Positions 16,579-26,680 of a DNA stretch of 64,000 nt are shown piece by piece; position 1 is the stretch's first letter, and every line of letters starts with the position of its first letter. Both the position numbers and the translations under genes were made by a program. The stretch is from Glutamicibacter sp. MNS18 (GTDB lineage: Bacteria > Actinomycetota > Actinomycetes > Actinomycetales > Micrococcaceae), in assembly GCF_026107515.2 (NCBI RefSeq), contig NZ_JAPCHW010000001.1:62001-126000 (forward strand). Direction: 5' to 3'. Below the pieces are notes generated by a model. That model did not search any database, was not told where the DNA came from, and was given only the letters and a program-made list of their open reading frames with translations.

Positions 16579-18699
16579 GTGGCTGAACACAAGGCGAAGA
16601 CATCCGGTAAACGCCCGGGGCAGGCGACGGTGCTGCGTGTGGTGCTGGCCTGCGTGCTGATCCTGGTCTGGGTTGCGGTGGCCGGCGTGGGCGGCCCGAC
16701 GTTCGGCAAGCTCTCCGGGGTGCAGACCAACGACCAGGCCTCCTTCCTGCCGGCCACGGCCGAAGCCACCGAGGCGTTGGAATGGCAGGACAGGTTCCGT
16801 GATTCGGAGGCGATCCCGGCCGTGGTGCTGGTGACGTCGCCCGCCGGATTCGACCAGGCCGCTGCCACGGCACTGGCCGAGGATCTGGCGGTCTTCGAAT
16901 ACCTGGACGGGCAGGTGACCGGTCCCTTCCTGGCCCAGGACGAGCTGGCGGTGCAACTGCTGGTTCCGATCAGTGACGAGGTCAAGGCCGATGAAGGTGT
17001 CGAAGCCCTGCGCGCGTTGCTGCAGCAGGTGCTACCCGAGGGAGCTGCCGGCTATGTCACCGGTCCGGCCGGGTTCAGCGCCGATTTGATCGAGGCCTTC
17101 GGCGGGATCGACGGGATCCTGCTCTCGGTGGCCCTGGCCGCGGTGCTGCTGATCCTGCTGTTGGTCTACCGCTCGGCGCTGTTGCCCTTTACCGTGCTGC
17201 TCACCAGCGTGATGGCGCTGTGCGCCGCTATCGTCGTGGTCTACTACATGGCCGATGCCGGGTGGATCCGTTTGGACGGGCAGTCCCAGGGCATCCTTTC
17301 GATCCTGGTGATCGGCGCGGCCACCGATTATTCGCTGCTGTTGGTGGCCCGTCACAAGGAGGCGCTCGCCGAGGGGCAGGGTCGATGGCAAGCCGTGGCC
17401 ACGGCATGGCGTGGTTCCTTTGAACCGATTCTTGCCTCCGGCGGCACGGTGACCGTGGGCCTGCTATGCCTGCTCTTCTCCGACCTGAACTCCAACAAGG
17501 CGCTGGGGCCGATCGCCGCCAGCGGGATCATCTTCTCGATCATTGCCGCACTGAGCTTCCTGCCTGCGGTGCTCGGACTGCTCGGCCGTGCCGCCTATTG
17601 GCCTTATGCCCCCAAACCGGAAACGCAGGCTGCGCATGCCACGGTGCGTGACGGGTTGTGGGGCAGGATCGCGAACTTCGTGGCCGGCCACAGCCGGATG
17701 GTCTGGATCCTGACCACGCTGGTGCTGGTGGCCGGGGCGCTGGGGATGACGCAGCTGAAGGCCACCGGGGTGCCGCAAAGCGAGCTGGTCACCGCCCCAT
17801 CCGAGGCCCGGGACGGGCAGATTGCCCTGGGCGAGCATTTCCCCGGCGGCTCCGGCTCCCCGGCCGTGGCCGTCGTGCACGAGGAAGCCGCAGCCGACCT
17901 GCTACCGCAGGTCGAGGCGCTGCCCGGCGTGGACTCCGCCTACCTGCAGGCCGCGGACGGTGGACCGGCCATGGCCGAACGAGGAGCCGAGCCCCAGGTG
18001 GTCCAGGGCCGGTCGCTGATTTCCATCACCCTGGCCGATGCCGCGGATTCCGAGGGTGCCAAGGGCACCGTGAGCGAACTGCGGGAACTGGTCCATGCGC
18101 AGGACCCCGGGGGACTGGTCGGCGGAACCACCGCCACGCAAATCGATACCGCGGCCACGGCGATTGCGGACCTGTTCAAGATCATCCCGTTGATCCTGCT
18201 GGCGATCCTGGTGATCCTGATGCTGTTGCTGCGTTCGATCCTCGCCCCGGTGCTGCTGGTGGCGACCACCGTCCTGTCCTACGGCACCGCCATGGGTGTC
18301 AGCGCACTGGTCTTCAACCATCTCTTCGAATTCCCCGGGGCAGACCCTGCGGTGCCGCTGTTCGGGTTCGTGTTCCTGGTGGCACTGGGGGTGGACTACA
18401 ACATCTTCCTGATGACCCGGGTGCGCGAGGAGGCCTTGAGGCACGGCACCATCCAGGGCGTAACACGCGGGCTGAAGGTCACCGGCGGGGTGATCACCTC
18501 GGCCGGGGTGGTGCTGGCCGCGACCTTTGCCGCGCTGGCCATCATCCCGATCATGTTCCTGGTCCAGCTGGGATTCATCGTGGCCTTCGGCGTGCTGCTC
18601 GACACCCTGATCGTCCGTTCGCTGCTGGTCCCGGCCCTGGTCCACGAGGTCGGGCGCACCGTGTGGTGGCCGAGCAAATTGGCTCGGGCCGGTCGCTGA
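16579..18699 (+). CDS. MMPL family (RND-type) transporter
   Basis: 706-residue membrane transporter with the two-fold MMPL layout. After an N-terminal helix comes a soluble loop of about 150 residues, then a bundle of helices (ILLSVALAAVLLILLLVYRSALLPFTVLLTSVMAL, GAATDYSLLLVARHKEAL). A second soluble loop of about 120 residues follows, then a second bundle repeating the pattern (VALGVDYNIFLMTRVREEALRHG). The GxxxDY motifs in both halves are the proton-relay positions of this family. Probable role: proton-driven export of a lipid or a toxic compound. GTG start behind AAGAAGGAA. It is divergent from marR, its presumed repressor. Confidence 0.9.
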   Translation: MAEHKAKTSGKRPGQATVLRVVLACVLILVWVAVAGVGGPTFGKLSGVQTNDQASFLPATAEATEALEWQDRFRDSEAIPAVVLVTSPAGFDQAAATALAEDLAVFEYLDGQVTGPFLAQDELAVQLLVPISDEVKADEGVEALRALLQQVLPEGAAGYVTGPAGFSADLIEAFGGIDGILLSVALAAVLLILLLVYRSALLPFTVLLTSVMALCAAIVVVYYMADAGWIRLDGQSQGILSILVIGAATDYSLLLVARHKEALAEGQGRWQAVATAWRGSFEPILASGGTVTVGLLCLLFSDLNSNKALGPIAASGIIFSIIAALSFLPAVLGLLGRAAYWPYAPKPETQAAHATVRDGLWGRIANFVAGHSRMVWILTTLVLVAGALGMTQLKATGVPQSELVTAPSEARDGQIALGEHFPGGSGSPAVAVVHEEAAADLLPQVEALPGVDSAYLQAADGGPAMAERGAEPQVVQGRSLISITLADAADSEGAKGTVSELRELVHAQDPGGLVGGTTATQIDTAATAIADLFKIIPLILLAILVILMLLLRSILAPVLLVATTVLSYGTAMGVSALVFNHLFEFPGADPAVPLFGFVFLVALGVDYNIFLMTRVREEALRHGTIQGVTRGLKVTGGVITSAGVVLAATFAALAIIPIMFLVQLGFIVAFGVLLDTLIVRSLLVPALVHEVGRTVWWPSKLARAGR

Positions 18700-19017
18700 T
18701 CCCGGGCCGCAGGTGGCGCAAGTCTCCTGCCCCGGCGGGTTTATGGTGGCCTGTACCACCGGAAAACGGCCCGCGCGCTGATAGAATCATTAATGTGCAA
18801 CCCCGGCTGGACGCGGATCACCCGCCGCCGCCCGGATGACTGCATGCGTCGACTGACAAAGATTTCCCTCAGGTCTCGGGGCTTTTGCGCCCGCGCGGCC
18901 ACGCGTACATAATCCGAACCAGAACCTGGATCGGGCGCGGCTGCGGACTTTCTCCAGCTTTCGGCGACCCGGTGCGCCGAGAATCGGCGTACAAGCTCTT
19001 GAAGAGGAAGTTCGTCA
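18700..19017 (+). promoter_or_regulatory. Promoter and long structured leader of the DEAD-box helicase gene
   Basis: 318 bases without a gene. An extended -10 (TG at 18779-18780, TAGAAT at 18782-18787) would give a leader of about 220 nt. The leader holds several GC-rich self-complementary stretches (around 18871-18905 and 18960-18990) before AAGAGGAAG and the ATG. I do not recognise a known riboswitch class. Long leaders are frequent on RNA-helicase and cold-shock genes; that function is inferred. Confidence 0.5.
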
Positions 19018-20538
19018 ATGACTAAAACTTTTAGCGCCCTTGGCGTGCCCGAAAAGCTGGTATCCGTCCTGAAGTCGCAGGGGATCAGCAGCCCCTTCCC
19101 GATCCAGGAAGCCACCCTTCCCTCCACCCTGTCCGGTGGGGACGTCCTGGGTCGCGGGCAGACCGGCTCGGGCAAGACCCTGGCCTTCTCCATCCCGGTG
19201 GTCACCCGCTTGGCCGCCAACCCGCAGCGCCGCAAGGCCAGGTTCCCCCGCGCATTGATCATGGCCCCCACCCGTGAATTGGCCACCCAGATCGCCAAGA
19301 CCACCGAACCGCTCGCGGAAGCCGCCGGATTGCGCACCACCGTGATCTACGGTGGAGTCGCCCAAAGCCGCCAGGAAAAGGCCCTGAATGACGGCGTGGA
19401 TATCGTCATCGCCTGCCCAGGCCGCCTCGATGACCTGATGAAGCAGAAGCTCGTTGACCTGTCCCTGGTCGAGGTCTCGGTGCTGGATGAGGCTGATCAC
19501 ATGGCCGATATGGGCTTCCTGCCGGTGGTGCGCCGGATCCTTGACCGCACCCCTTCCGGTATCCAGCACCTGCTGTTTTCCGCCACCCTGGACAACGGGG
19601 TGGACAAGGTGGTCAAGCGCTACCTGCATAATCCGACCGTGCACTCCGTCGATGCCCCGCAGGCTGCCGTGAACACCATGGAACACCACGTGTTCATCGT
19701 GGGTGCCGATGAGAAGAAGGAATTGGTGCGCACCCTGGCCAGCGGGACCGGCCGGCGCATCATGTTCATGCGCACCAAGCACCACGCCAAGAAGATGGCC
19801 CTGTGGCTGTCCAAATCCGGGATTCCGGCCGTGGACCTGCACGGCAACCTGAGCCAGAACGCCCGTGACCGCAACCTGGCCGCCTTCTCCGAAGGTTCGG
19901 CCAAGGTCCTGGTGGCCACCGACGTGGCAGCCCGCGGTGTGCACGTGGACGGGGTCGAGTTGGTGGTGCATGTCGATCCGCCGGCAGAGCACAAGGCCTA
20001 CCTGCACCGTTCGGGACGGACTGCGCGTGCCGGTTCTGATGGCACCGTGGTCACCATCGTCACCCCCGACCAGCAGGGGGATGTCGCCCAACTGCTGAAG
20101 CAGGCCGGACTGAAGGTCCCCTTCGAGAAGGTCAACCGCGATTCCCCGGCCGTTGCCGAAGTGGTCGGCGAGATTGCCGAGCTGGTGACGTATGCCGCCC
20201 CGGTGAAGCAGCAGCCCAAGCGCACCTCCAGCCGCAGCACCACCGGCGAAGCCGGAGGATCCCGTGGTAGCCGTGGCGGACGCCAGGGCCGCGGCGGCAG
20301 GCCCGCAGCCGAGGGACAGCAGCGCGGCACCAGCGGCCGTCGCTCCGAGCGCGCAGCCCAGGGGAGCGCGGATCGTCCAGCCCGTGGTGGCCGCAGCGCC
20401 AATTCCGAACGTCCGGCCACCGGCAACCGGACGGCACGCTCCGGCTCGCGTGAGGGCGCGCCGGCATCGGCTTCGTCCAACTCGGGGCGTTCGCGCGGTC
20501 CACGTCGGGCGACCAGCCCGGCCACCCGTAGCCGGTAG
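19018..20538 (+). CDS. DEAD/DEAH-box RNA helicase
   Basis: 506-residue ATP-dependent RNA helicase. Seen in order: Q motif (FPIQEATLP, about 27-35), Walker A GQTGSGKT (47-54), APTRELATQI, TPG-like CPGRLDDL, the DEAD motif in VLDEADHM near 157, SAT (FSATL), and in the second RecA domain ATDVAARGVHV and HRSGRTARAG. From about residue 398 the tail is rich in Arg, Gly and Ser with RGGR-type repeats, typical of actinobacterial RhlE/DeaD-like helicases that bind RNA nonspecifically. SD AAGAGGAAG. It is likely active in RNA remodelling during cold or general stress; the substrate is not known. Confidence 0.92.
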   Translation: MTKTFSALGVPEKLVSVLKSQGISSPFPIQEATLPSTLSGGDVLGRGQTGSGKTLAFSIPVVTRLAANPQRRKARFPRALIMAPTRELATQIAKTTEPLAEAAGLRTTVIYGGVAQSRQEKALNDGVDIVIACPGRLDDLMKQKLVDLSLVEVSVLDEADHMADMGFLPVVRRILDRTPSGIQHLLFSATLDNGVDKVVKRYLHNPTVHSVDAPQAAVNTMEHHVFIVGADEKKELVRTLASGTGRRIMFMRTKHHAKKMALWLSKSGIPAVDLHGNLSQNARDRNLAAFSEGSAKVLVATDVAARGVHVDGVELVVHVDPPAEHKAYLHRSGRTARAGSDGTVVTIVTPDQQGDVAQLLKQAGLKVPFEKVNRDSPAVAEVVGEIAELVTYAAPVKQQPKRTSSRSTTGEAGGSRGSRGGRQGRGGRPAAEGQQRGTSGRRSERAAQGSADRPARGGRSANSERPATGNRTARSGSREGAPASASSNSGRSRGPRRATSPATRSR

Positions 20539-20563
20539 GGCCGAACCGAATTACCAGACAGGG

Positions 20564-20608
20564 AATCCTTCGTCCCGGGCCAGTCGCCCGCGACGAAGGA
20601 TTTTTTTT
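20564..20608 (+). terminator. Intrinsic terminator of the helicase gene
   Basis: 11-bp stem (20564-20574 with 20592-20602) followed by eight T (20601-20608). It is one of the few classical T-tract terminators in this window. Confidence 0.9.
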
Positions 20609-20741
20609 GTTCTCCGGCAACCCGAGGCCTACAGTGCTGGTCCGAAAGTTTAGCCCATGCGGATGAGCCGGTGATGACATGGCAAAACATAGAATTGATT
20701 CGAGATAATTCACGGAGAATCCAGTACCAGGAAGACGAGTC

Positions 20742-21218
20742 ATGCTGACATCGCTACAGAACTTTGCCGAATCCTTCCCCGAACCCGTCCAATGGATCGC
20801 GATCGGGCTGCTGGCCGCGATCCCCTTCGTCGAGTCCTATGGCGGTGCGGTGATCGGCGTGATCCTGGGACTGCCCGCAGTGGTGGCCATCCTCGTTGCG
20901 GTGATCGGCAACGCCATATCGATGTTGCTCTTCGTCAACAGCGCCCATGCGGTGCGGGCCAGGGTGCGAAAGGGCCAGGAAGAGAAGAAGGCGCGCAAGT
21001 ACGAGAAATTGCACAATGCCTTCGACAAGTACGGCATCGCCGGCGTGAGCCTGCTGGGGCAGACCATCCTGCCATCCCAAATCACCTCGGCGGCACTGGT
21101 GTCCTTTGGGGCGGGCAAGCAGAAGGTCATCTTCTGGCAGCTGATCTCGATTGTGCTCTGGGGTGTGCTCTTCGGCATCCTGGCCGGCCTGGGCATACCT
21201 GTCCTGCGTTCGCTGTAA
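20742..21218 (+). CDS. Small multidrug export protein family (PF06695-like) membrane protein
   Basis: 158-residue membrane protein with four hydrophobic segments (WIAIGLLAAIPFVESYGGAVIGVILGL, VVAILVAVIGNAISMLLFV, then a charged loop, then GVSLLGQTILPSQITSAALVSFGAG and WQLISIVLWGVLFGILAGLGIPVL). The pattern fits the small multi-drug export family, but transport has not been generally shown for it. GGAAG precedes the ATG. It stands alone between two terminators. Confidence 0.7.
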   Translation: MLTSLQNFAESFPEPVQWIAIGLLAAIPFVESYGGAVIGVILGLPAVVAILVAVIGNAISMLLFVNSAHAVRARVRKGQEEKKARKYEKLHNAFDKYGIAGVSLLGQTILPSQITSAALVSFGAGKQKVIFWQLISIVLWGVLFGILAGLGIPVLRSL

Positions 21219-21235
21219 CCGATCGCTGCCCGGAG

Positions 21236-21271
21236 CAACGCACCCTGCGAAGGCATTCGCAGGGTGCGTTG
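21236..21271. terminator. Bidirectional hairpin terminator
   Basis: 16-bp perfect stem (21236-21251 with 21256-21271) and a GGCA loop, between convergent genes. Confidence 0.82.
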
Positions 21272-21288
21272 TGCTGTTCGGTGGATTC

Positions 21289-21516
21289 CTAGTTCGCCGG
21301 TTTCCTGCGGCCGAAGGCGAAGTAGGCCAAGGGGCCGATGAAGTTCACGAAGCTTGCGGCCGCCCAGAGGCCCTTGGACCCCCGGATTTCATCCGGTGCC
21401 CGTCGGGACAGGTCACGCAGCGCCGCACCCAGCAACACCAGCTGCACTGCGGCGCCGCAGGCAATGCCGATCCGCTCCCGTCGCGACAGTTCGGAAAATT
21501 TTCGTTTCGTGTTCAT
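21289..21516 (-). CDS. PLDc_N-type small membrane protein
   Basis: 75-residue protein with two hydrophobic helices. The C-terminal pattern RGSKGLWAAASFVNFIGPLAYFAFGRR is typical of the phospholipase D N-terminal (PLDc_N) domain, which also occurs alone in Actinomycetota. The role is unknown. It is divergent from dnaK, with 247 bases between the starts. Confidence 0.75.
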   Translation of the reverse strand: MNTKRKFSELSRRERIGIACGAAVQLVLLGAALRDLSRRAPDEIRGSKGLWAAASFVNFIGPLAYFAFGRRKPAN

Positions 21517-21635
21517 CTTGCCCTCCCTGGCCCCCGGCCGAGCGGAAAAGTCCCTTGTCGAAGCCGGACTTAAAAGATATCCGGAACCCGGGAATTATTC
21601 ACCCCCGGCACCCGTTGAACAAGACAGAACGCAAA

Positions 21636-21656
21636 GTTGAGTCACTATCACTCAGG
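21636..21656 (+). promoter_or_regulatory. HAIR element 1 (HspR operator) of the dnaK operon
   Basis: GTTGAGT-N7-ACTCAGG, close to the HAIR consensus CTTGAGT-N7-ACTCAAG. It lies just upstream of the TTGACA -35. Confidence 0.8.
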
Positions 21657-21662
21657 TTTGAT

Positions 21663-21690
21663 TTGACAGTGGAACACTCGAGAGTAAACT
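21663..21690 (+). promoter_or_regulatory. dnaK promoter
   Basis: TTGACA (21663-21668), a 16-nt spacer, then TAAACT (21685-21690). The -10 overlaps HAIR element 2, so HspR binding would block RNA polymerase. Confidence 0.7.
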
Positions 21691-21709
21691 TGAGTGCGGA
21701 ACGCTCAAC
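21689..21709 (+). promoter_or_regulatory. HAIR element 2 (HspR operator) of the dnaK operon
   Basis: CTTGAGT-N7-GCTCAAC; the left arm is a perfect consensus half site. It covers the end of the -10 and the presumed transcription start. Confidence 0.85.
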
Positions 21710-21736
21710 TGGGGCATTTGTCCCGGCGTTAGGTAA

Positions 21737-23614
<1,878 letters not shown>

Positions 23615-23628
23615 GGAGTCAGGTAATC

Positions 23629-24201
23629 ATGTCCGAGGCACAGGACCAGAACGCCAACTCCGGCCAGGAGCCGGAGAACCAGCAGGAGGCCGCCGACCAG
23701 CAGCCGAACGCCGACGCTTTGGGTCAGGCCGAGGCGATCCTGAACGAAGCCGGCGAGTCCGTCGAGACTGAGCAGGACGAGGTCGGTGAGGTGGTCACCG
23801 AACTGCGCAACGACCTGCTGCGCCTGCAGGCCGAGTACGTGAACTACCGCAAGCGCGTGGAACGCGACCGCGAGGTCGTGCGCGACAACGCGGTGCAGTC
23901 GGTGCTCTCCACCTTGCTGCCGGTGCTCGATGACATCGACGCGGCACGCAAGCACGGGGATCTGGCCGACGGGCCGTTCGCGGCCATCGCCAACAAGCTC
24001 GACGGTGTGCTCCAGTCCCACGGACTGGAACGCATCGACGAGCCAGGCGTGGAATTCGACCCCAACGTGCACGAGGCGCTGCTGCGCCAGGCCGTTGAGG
24101 GGATCGATGCCGAGCACGTCGGAGCGATCCTGCGCATTGGATACAAGAAGGGGGAGCGCATCCTGCGCGCCGCCCAAGTGATGGTATCCACCGGCGAGTA
24201 G
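23629..24201 (+). CDS. grpE: Nucleotide exchange factor GrpE
   Basis: 190-residue cofactor releasing ADP from DnaK. A long acidic, glutamine-rich N-terminal segment (about 60 residues) precedes the dimerising coiled coil (LRNDLLRLQAEYVNYRKRVERDREVVRDNAV). The beta domain has the family signature VEFDPNVHEALLRQ and GYKKGERILRAAQVMV. ATG 14 bases after dnaK. A 15-bp hairpin follows before dnaJ. Confidence 0.96.
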   Translation: MSEAQDQNANSGQEPENQQEAADQQPNADALGQAEAILNEAGESVETEQDEVGEVVTELRNDLLRLQAEYVNYRKRVERDREVVRDNAVQSVLSTLLPVLDDIDAARKHGDLADGPFAAIANKLDGVLQSHGLERIDEPGVEFDPNVHEALLRQAVEGIDAEHVGAILRIGYKKGERILRAAQVMVSTGE

Positions 24202-24221
24202 TCGCCGAATAAAGTACACAC

Positions 24222-24262
24222 CGACACTGCCCACTGCCGAGTTTCGACAGTGGGCAGTGTCG
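24222..24262 (+). terminator. Intra-operon hairpin between grpE and dnaJ
   Basis: Perfect 15-bp inverted repeat (24222-24236 with 24248-24262) and an 11-nt loop, no T tract. Candidate attenuator or RNA-processing/stability element that could set dnaJ below dnaK-grpE. Confidence 0.6.
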
Positions 24263-24290
24263 AATCGGCCGATGAAAGGTTGGACGCCTG

Positions 24291-25274
24291 ATGGCAAGTC
24301 AGGATTGGATCGAAAAGGATTTCTACGCGATCCTCGGTGTCTCCAAGGACGCCAGCGACGCGGATATTAAAAAGGCCTACCGGAAATTGGCCCGCCAGTA
24401 CCACCCGGACACCAACTCCGGTGATGAGAAGGCGGAACAGAGGTTCAAGGACATCTCCGAGGCCAACTCGGTGCTCTCCGACCCGGAGGAACGCAAACAG
24501 TACGATGCCATCCGCGCCATGGGGTCCGGCGCCCGGTTCACCTCCGGCGGCCAGGGTGGTGCCGGTGGCGCCGGCTTCGAGGACATCTTCTCCAACCTCT
24601 TCGGTGGTGGCCCCGGCCCCGGCCGCGGTAGCCAGGTACCCCCGGAATTCGCCGACCTGTTCGGTGGCAGCGGACCGGGCTTCGGCGGTGGCGGAGGTTT
24701 CGGCGGCTTCGGTCGCCAGGCCCCGCCGCAGAAGGGTGCCGACCGCACCGCGAGCACCTCGATCTCCTTCGCCGGGTCGATCAGCGGCACCACCATCGGG
24801 CTGCGCGAGCCCAATGGCGAGGTCATCGACGTGCGCATCCCGGCCGGGATCAAGGACGGGCAGTCGGTGCGCGTGCGCGGCAAGGGTCAGCCCGGTGCCG
24901 CCGGCAGCGGGGACCTGCTGGTCAAGGTCAAGGTAGCCGAGCACCCGTTCTTCAAGCGCGAGGAGAACAACATCCGGATCCACGTGCCGGTCAGCTTCGA
25001 TGAGGCCGTTCTGGGCGCCCGGATCCAGGTCCCTACCCTGGACGGTGAGCAGGTCACCGTGAAGGTACCTGCCGGCTCCAATGCCGGCCGCACCCTGCGG
25101 TTGAAGGGGCGCGGGGTCAAGACCTCCAAGACCACCGGGGACCTGTTGATCGTCCTGGACGTGGTGGTGCCGCAGAACCTGAGTCCGGCGGCCAAGCAGG
25201 CCATCGAGGACTTCGCCGCGGCCACCGCAGGGGAAGACCCACGCACCGATCTGGCGGCCAAAGCGCGCCTGTAG
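24291..25274 (+). CDS. dnaJ: DnaJ-family co-chaperone lacking the zinc-finger domain (CbpA-like)
   Basis: 327 residues. N-terminal J domain (FYAILGVSKDASDADIKKAYRKLARQYHPDTN) with the HPD motif that stimulates DnaK ATPase, then a long Gly/Phe-rich linker (about 80-145). Two C-terminal beta-barrel substrate-binding domains follow (DVRIPAGIKDGQSVRVRGKGQPG, TVKVPAGSNAGRTLRLKGRGVK). No CXXCXGXG repeats are present, so it is a class B (CbpA-like) rather than a canonical zinc-finger DnaJ, despite standing in the dnaK operon. It could be annotated dnaJ or cbpA. Confidence 0.93.
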   Translation: MASQDWIEKDFYAILGVSKDASDADIKKAYRKLARQYHPDTNSGDEKAEQRFKDISEANSVLSDPEERKQYDAIRAMGSGARFTSGGQGGAGGAGFEDIFSNLFGGGPGPGRGSQVPPEFADLFGGSGPGFGGGGGFGGFGRQAPPQKGADRTASTSISFAGSISGTTIGLREPNGEVIDVRIPAGIKDGQSVRVRGKGQPGAAGSGDLLVKVKVAEHPFFKREENNIRIHVPVSFDEAVLGARIQVPTLDGEQVTVKVPAGSNAGRTLRLKGRGVKTSKTTGDLLIVLDVVVPQNLSPAAKQAIEDFAAATAGEDPRTDLAAKARL

Positions 25275-25279
25275 CAACA

Positions 25280-25314
25280 TGCCGGCCACCTGCCGATAGG
25301 GCAGGTGGCCGGCA
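25280..25314 (+). terminator. Hairpin between dnaJ and hspR
   Basis: Perfect 15-bp stem (25280-25294 with 25300-25314) and a GATAG loop; a terminator-like element inside the usual dnaK-grpE-dnaJ-hspR unit. TAAACT (25316-25321) directly after it could be a -10 for hspR. Confidence 0.65.
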
Positions 25315-25356
25315 CTAAACTCGTATTGACGGGAATCGACCCAGGAAAGGTGGTTG

Positions 25357-25791
25357 GTGAACATGACCGGGGACTTCATCCGTCCGGTTTTTGTCATCTC
25401 GGTCGCCGCCCAGCTGGCGGATATGCACCCGCAGACACTGCGCCAATATGACCGCATGGGGTTGGTTTCCCCCAGCCGTCAGGCGGGGAAACAACGCAGG
25501 TATTCGCAGCGGGACGTCCAGCTCCTGCGTCAGGTGCAGCAGTTGAGTAAGGAAGGCGTATCGCTGGAGGGCATCCGCCGGATACTGCAATTGCAGGCCG
25601 AGGTCGACCGTCTTCGTGGAGAGGTCCAGCTCCTGTCCAGCGAGGTGCAGCAACTGCGCAACAACCAAACCCGGGTCTTCGCCGCCGGGACCACGGCCGG
25701 GGATGTGGTCAGCTTGGCCCGCGGCATGCGCCCGGTGCGCCGTGAAACGGCGTTCGGGATCTTCACCATGCAACGCGCGATCGGGCGCTAA
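25357..25791 (+). CDS. hspR: Heat-shock repressor HspR (MerR family)
   Basis: About 144 residues. MerR-type winged helix near the N-terminus (FVISVAAQLADMHPQTLRQYDRMGLVSPSRQAGKQRRYSQRDVQLLRQVQQL), then a coiled coil (LQAEVDRLRGEVQLLSSEVQQLRNN). HspR binds HAIR boxes with DnaK as co-repressor, and such boxes are present before dnaK and clpB here. Three close in-frame starts exist: TTG 25354, GTG 25357 and ATG 25363. AGGAAAGG ends at 25350 and best suits GTG 25357. The stop overlaps the convergent GNAT gene by four bases. Confidence 0.95.
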   Translation: MNMTGDFIRPVFVISVAAQLADMHPQTLRQYDRMGLVSPSRQAGKQRRYSQRDVQLLRQVQQLSKEGVSLEGIRRILQLQAEVDRLRGEVQLLSSEVQQLRNNQTRVFAAGTTAGDVVSLARGMRPVRRETAFGIFTMQRAIGR

Positions 25792-26393
25792 ACCGCCCGT
25801 CCGTGGCGTTCGAGCCGGGCCAGCAACTGGGTCCGCACCGCGGGCCATTCGTGGGGCAGGATCGAGAACACCACGGTGTCACGCAAGGTCCCGCTCACCG
25901 GATCAAACATGTGGTTGCGAAGCACCCCATCCTGTTTCGCTCCCAGCCGGGAGATGGCTTCGCGTGAGGCCTGGTTATGCCAATGGGTGCGGAATTCGAC
26001 GGCGATGCATTCCAGCTCCTCGAACGCCCGGGTGAGCAGCAGGTACTTTGCCGCAGGGTTGATCCCGGTACCCTGGGCGGCAACGGCCAGGAACGTGGAA
26101 CCGATCTCCAGGCGTCGGTTCACCGGATCGATATTCATGTAGGTGGTTGCCCCCACCGCACGCCCGGTGTCCTGGCTGATGATGGCGAAGGGTGCCATGG
26201 TCCCCGCGCCCTGCAGTCCCAGGCGACGCTCGATCTCGGCTTCCATGCCGGCTGCCGAGGGGGTCTTGGCGAACCACACCCGATCCAGCCGGTCCTTGTC
26301 CATCACCGCGCGCAGATCCGGGGCATGCGACAGGGAAAGCTGCTCAAGCCGGACGCCTCCGGCTTCCAGTGTCGGGCACGAAGAAAAATCCAT
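25788..26393 (-). CDS. GNAT family N-acetyltransferase (RimJ/RimL-like)
   Basis: 201-residue acetyltransferase of the Acetyltransf_3 type. It has an N-terminal GVRLEQLSLSHAPDLRAVMDKD segment, then IISQDTGRAVGATTYMNIDPVNRRLEIGSTFL and a QGTGINPAAKYLLLTRAFEEL block (acetyl-CoA binding). The end shows VEFRTHWHNQASREAISRLGAKQDGVLRNH, the usual pattern of RimJ-like enzymes. The substrate may be a protein N-terminus or a small molecule; it is not determinable. No SD; TAATGT ends 6 bases before the ATG. Confidence 0.87.
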   Translation of the reverse strand: MDFSSCPTLEAGGVRLEQLSLSHAPDLRAVMDKDRLDRVWFAKTPSAAGMEAEIERRLGLQGAGTMAPFAIISQDTGRAVGATTYMNIDPVNRRLEIGSTFLAVAAQGTGINPAAKYLLLTRAFEELECIAVEFRTHWHNQASREAISRLGAKQDGVLRNHMFDPVSGTLRDTVVFSILPHEWPAVRTQLLARLERHGRAV

Positions 26394-26399
26394 ACTTGT

Positions 26400-26405
26400 A
26401 CATTA
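26400..26405 (-). promoter_or_regulatory. -10 hexamer of the GNAT gene, leaderless candidate
   Basis: TAATGT on the minus strand, 6 bases before ATG 26393. Confidence 0.4.
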
Positions 26406-26680
26406 CGTGTAGCACCGGTTAACGGGTGGCGGACACCCGGGAACCGATCCGGAATGCGGTGCGGCATTCCACGGGGATGGTTTGTGTGCCGACGAACTCC
26501 AGGTGTGCCGTACTGCGAACGTGCAGTTGCTGCTCTTGGAACCAGCCGGCGGATGGCCCGGGCAGAGGCCGAGAAACAGCCGTTCGTGGGCCCTGCGCCA
26601 TCCTGGAGCGGGGCCCGCGCTGGGCCGATTGGGTACATCGGGCAGAAACCACTTGTTCCATGAGGCGACGGGGATCCGTG

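Noticed and set aside
26394-26680. Open frames on both strands between the GNAT gene and the membrane protein.
   Set aside because: Arg/Pro-rich, no family, and they run antisense or out of frame into neighbouring genes.
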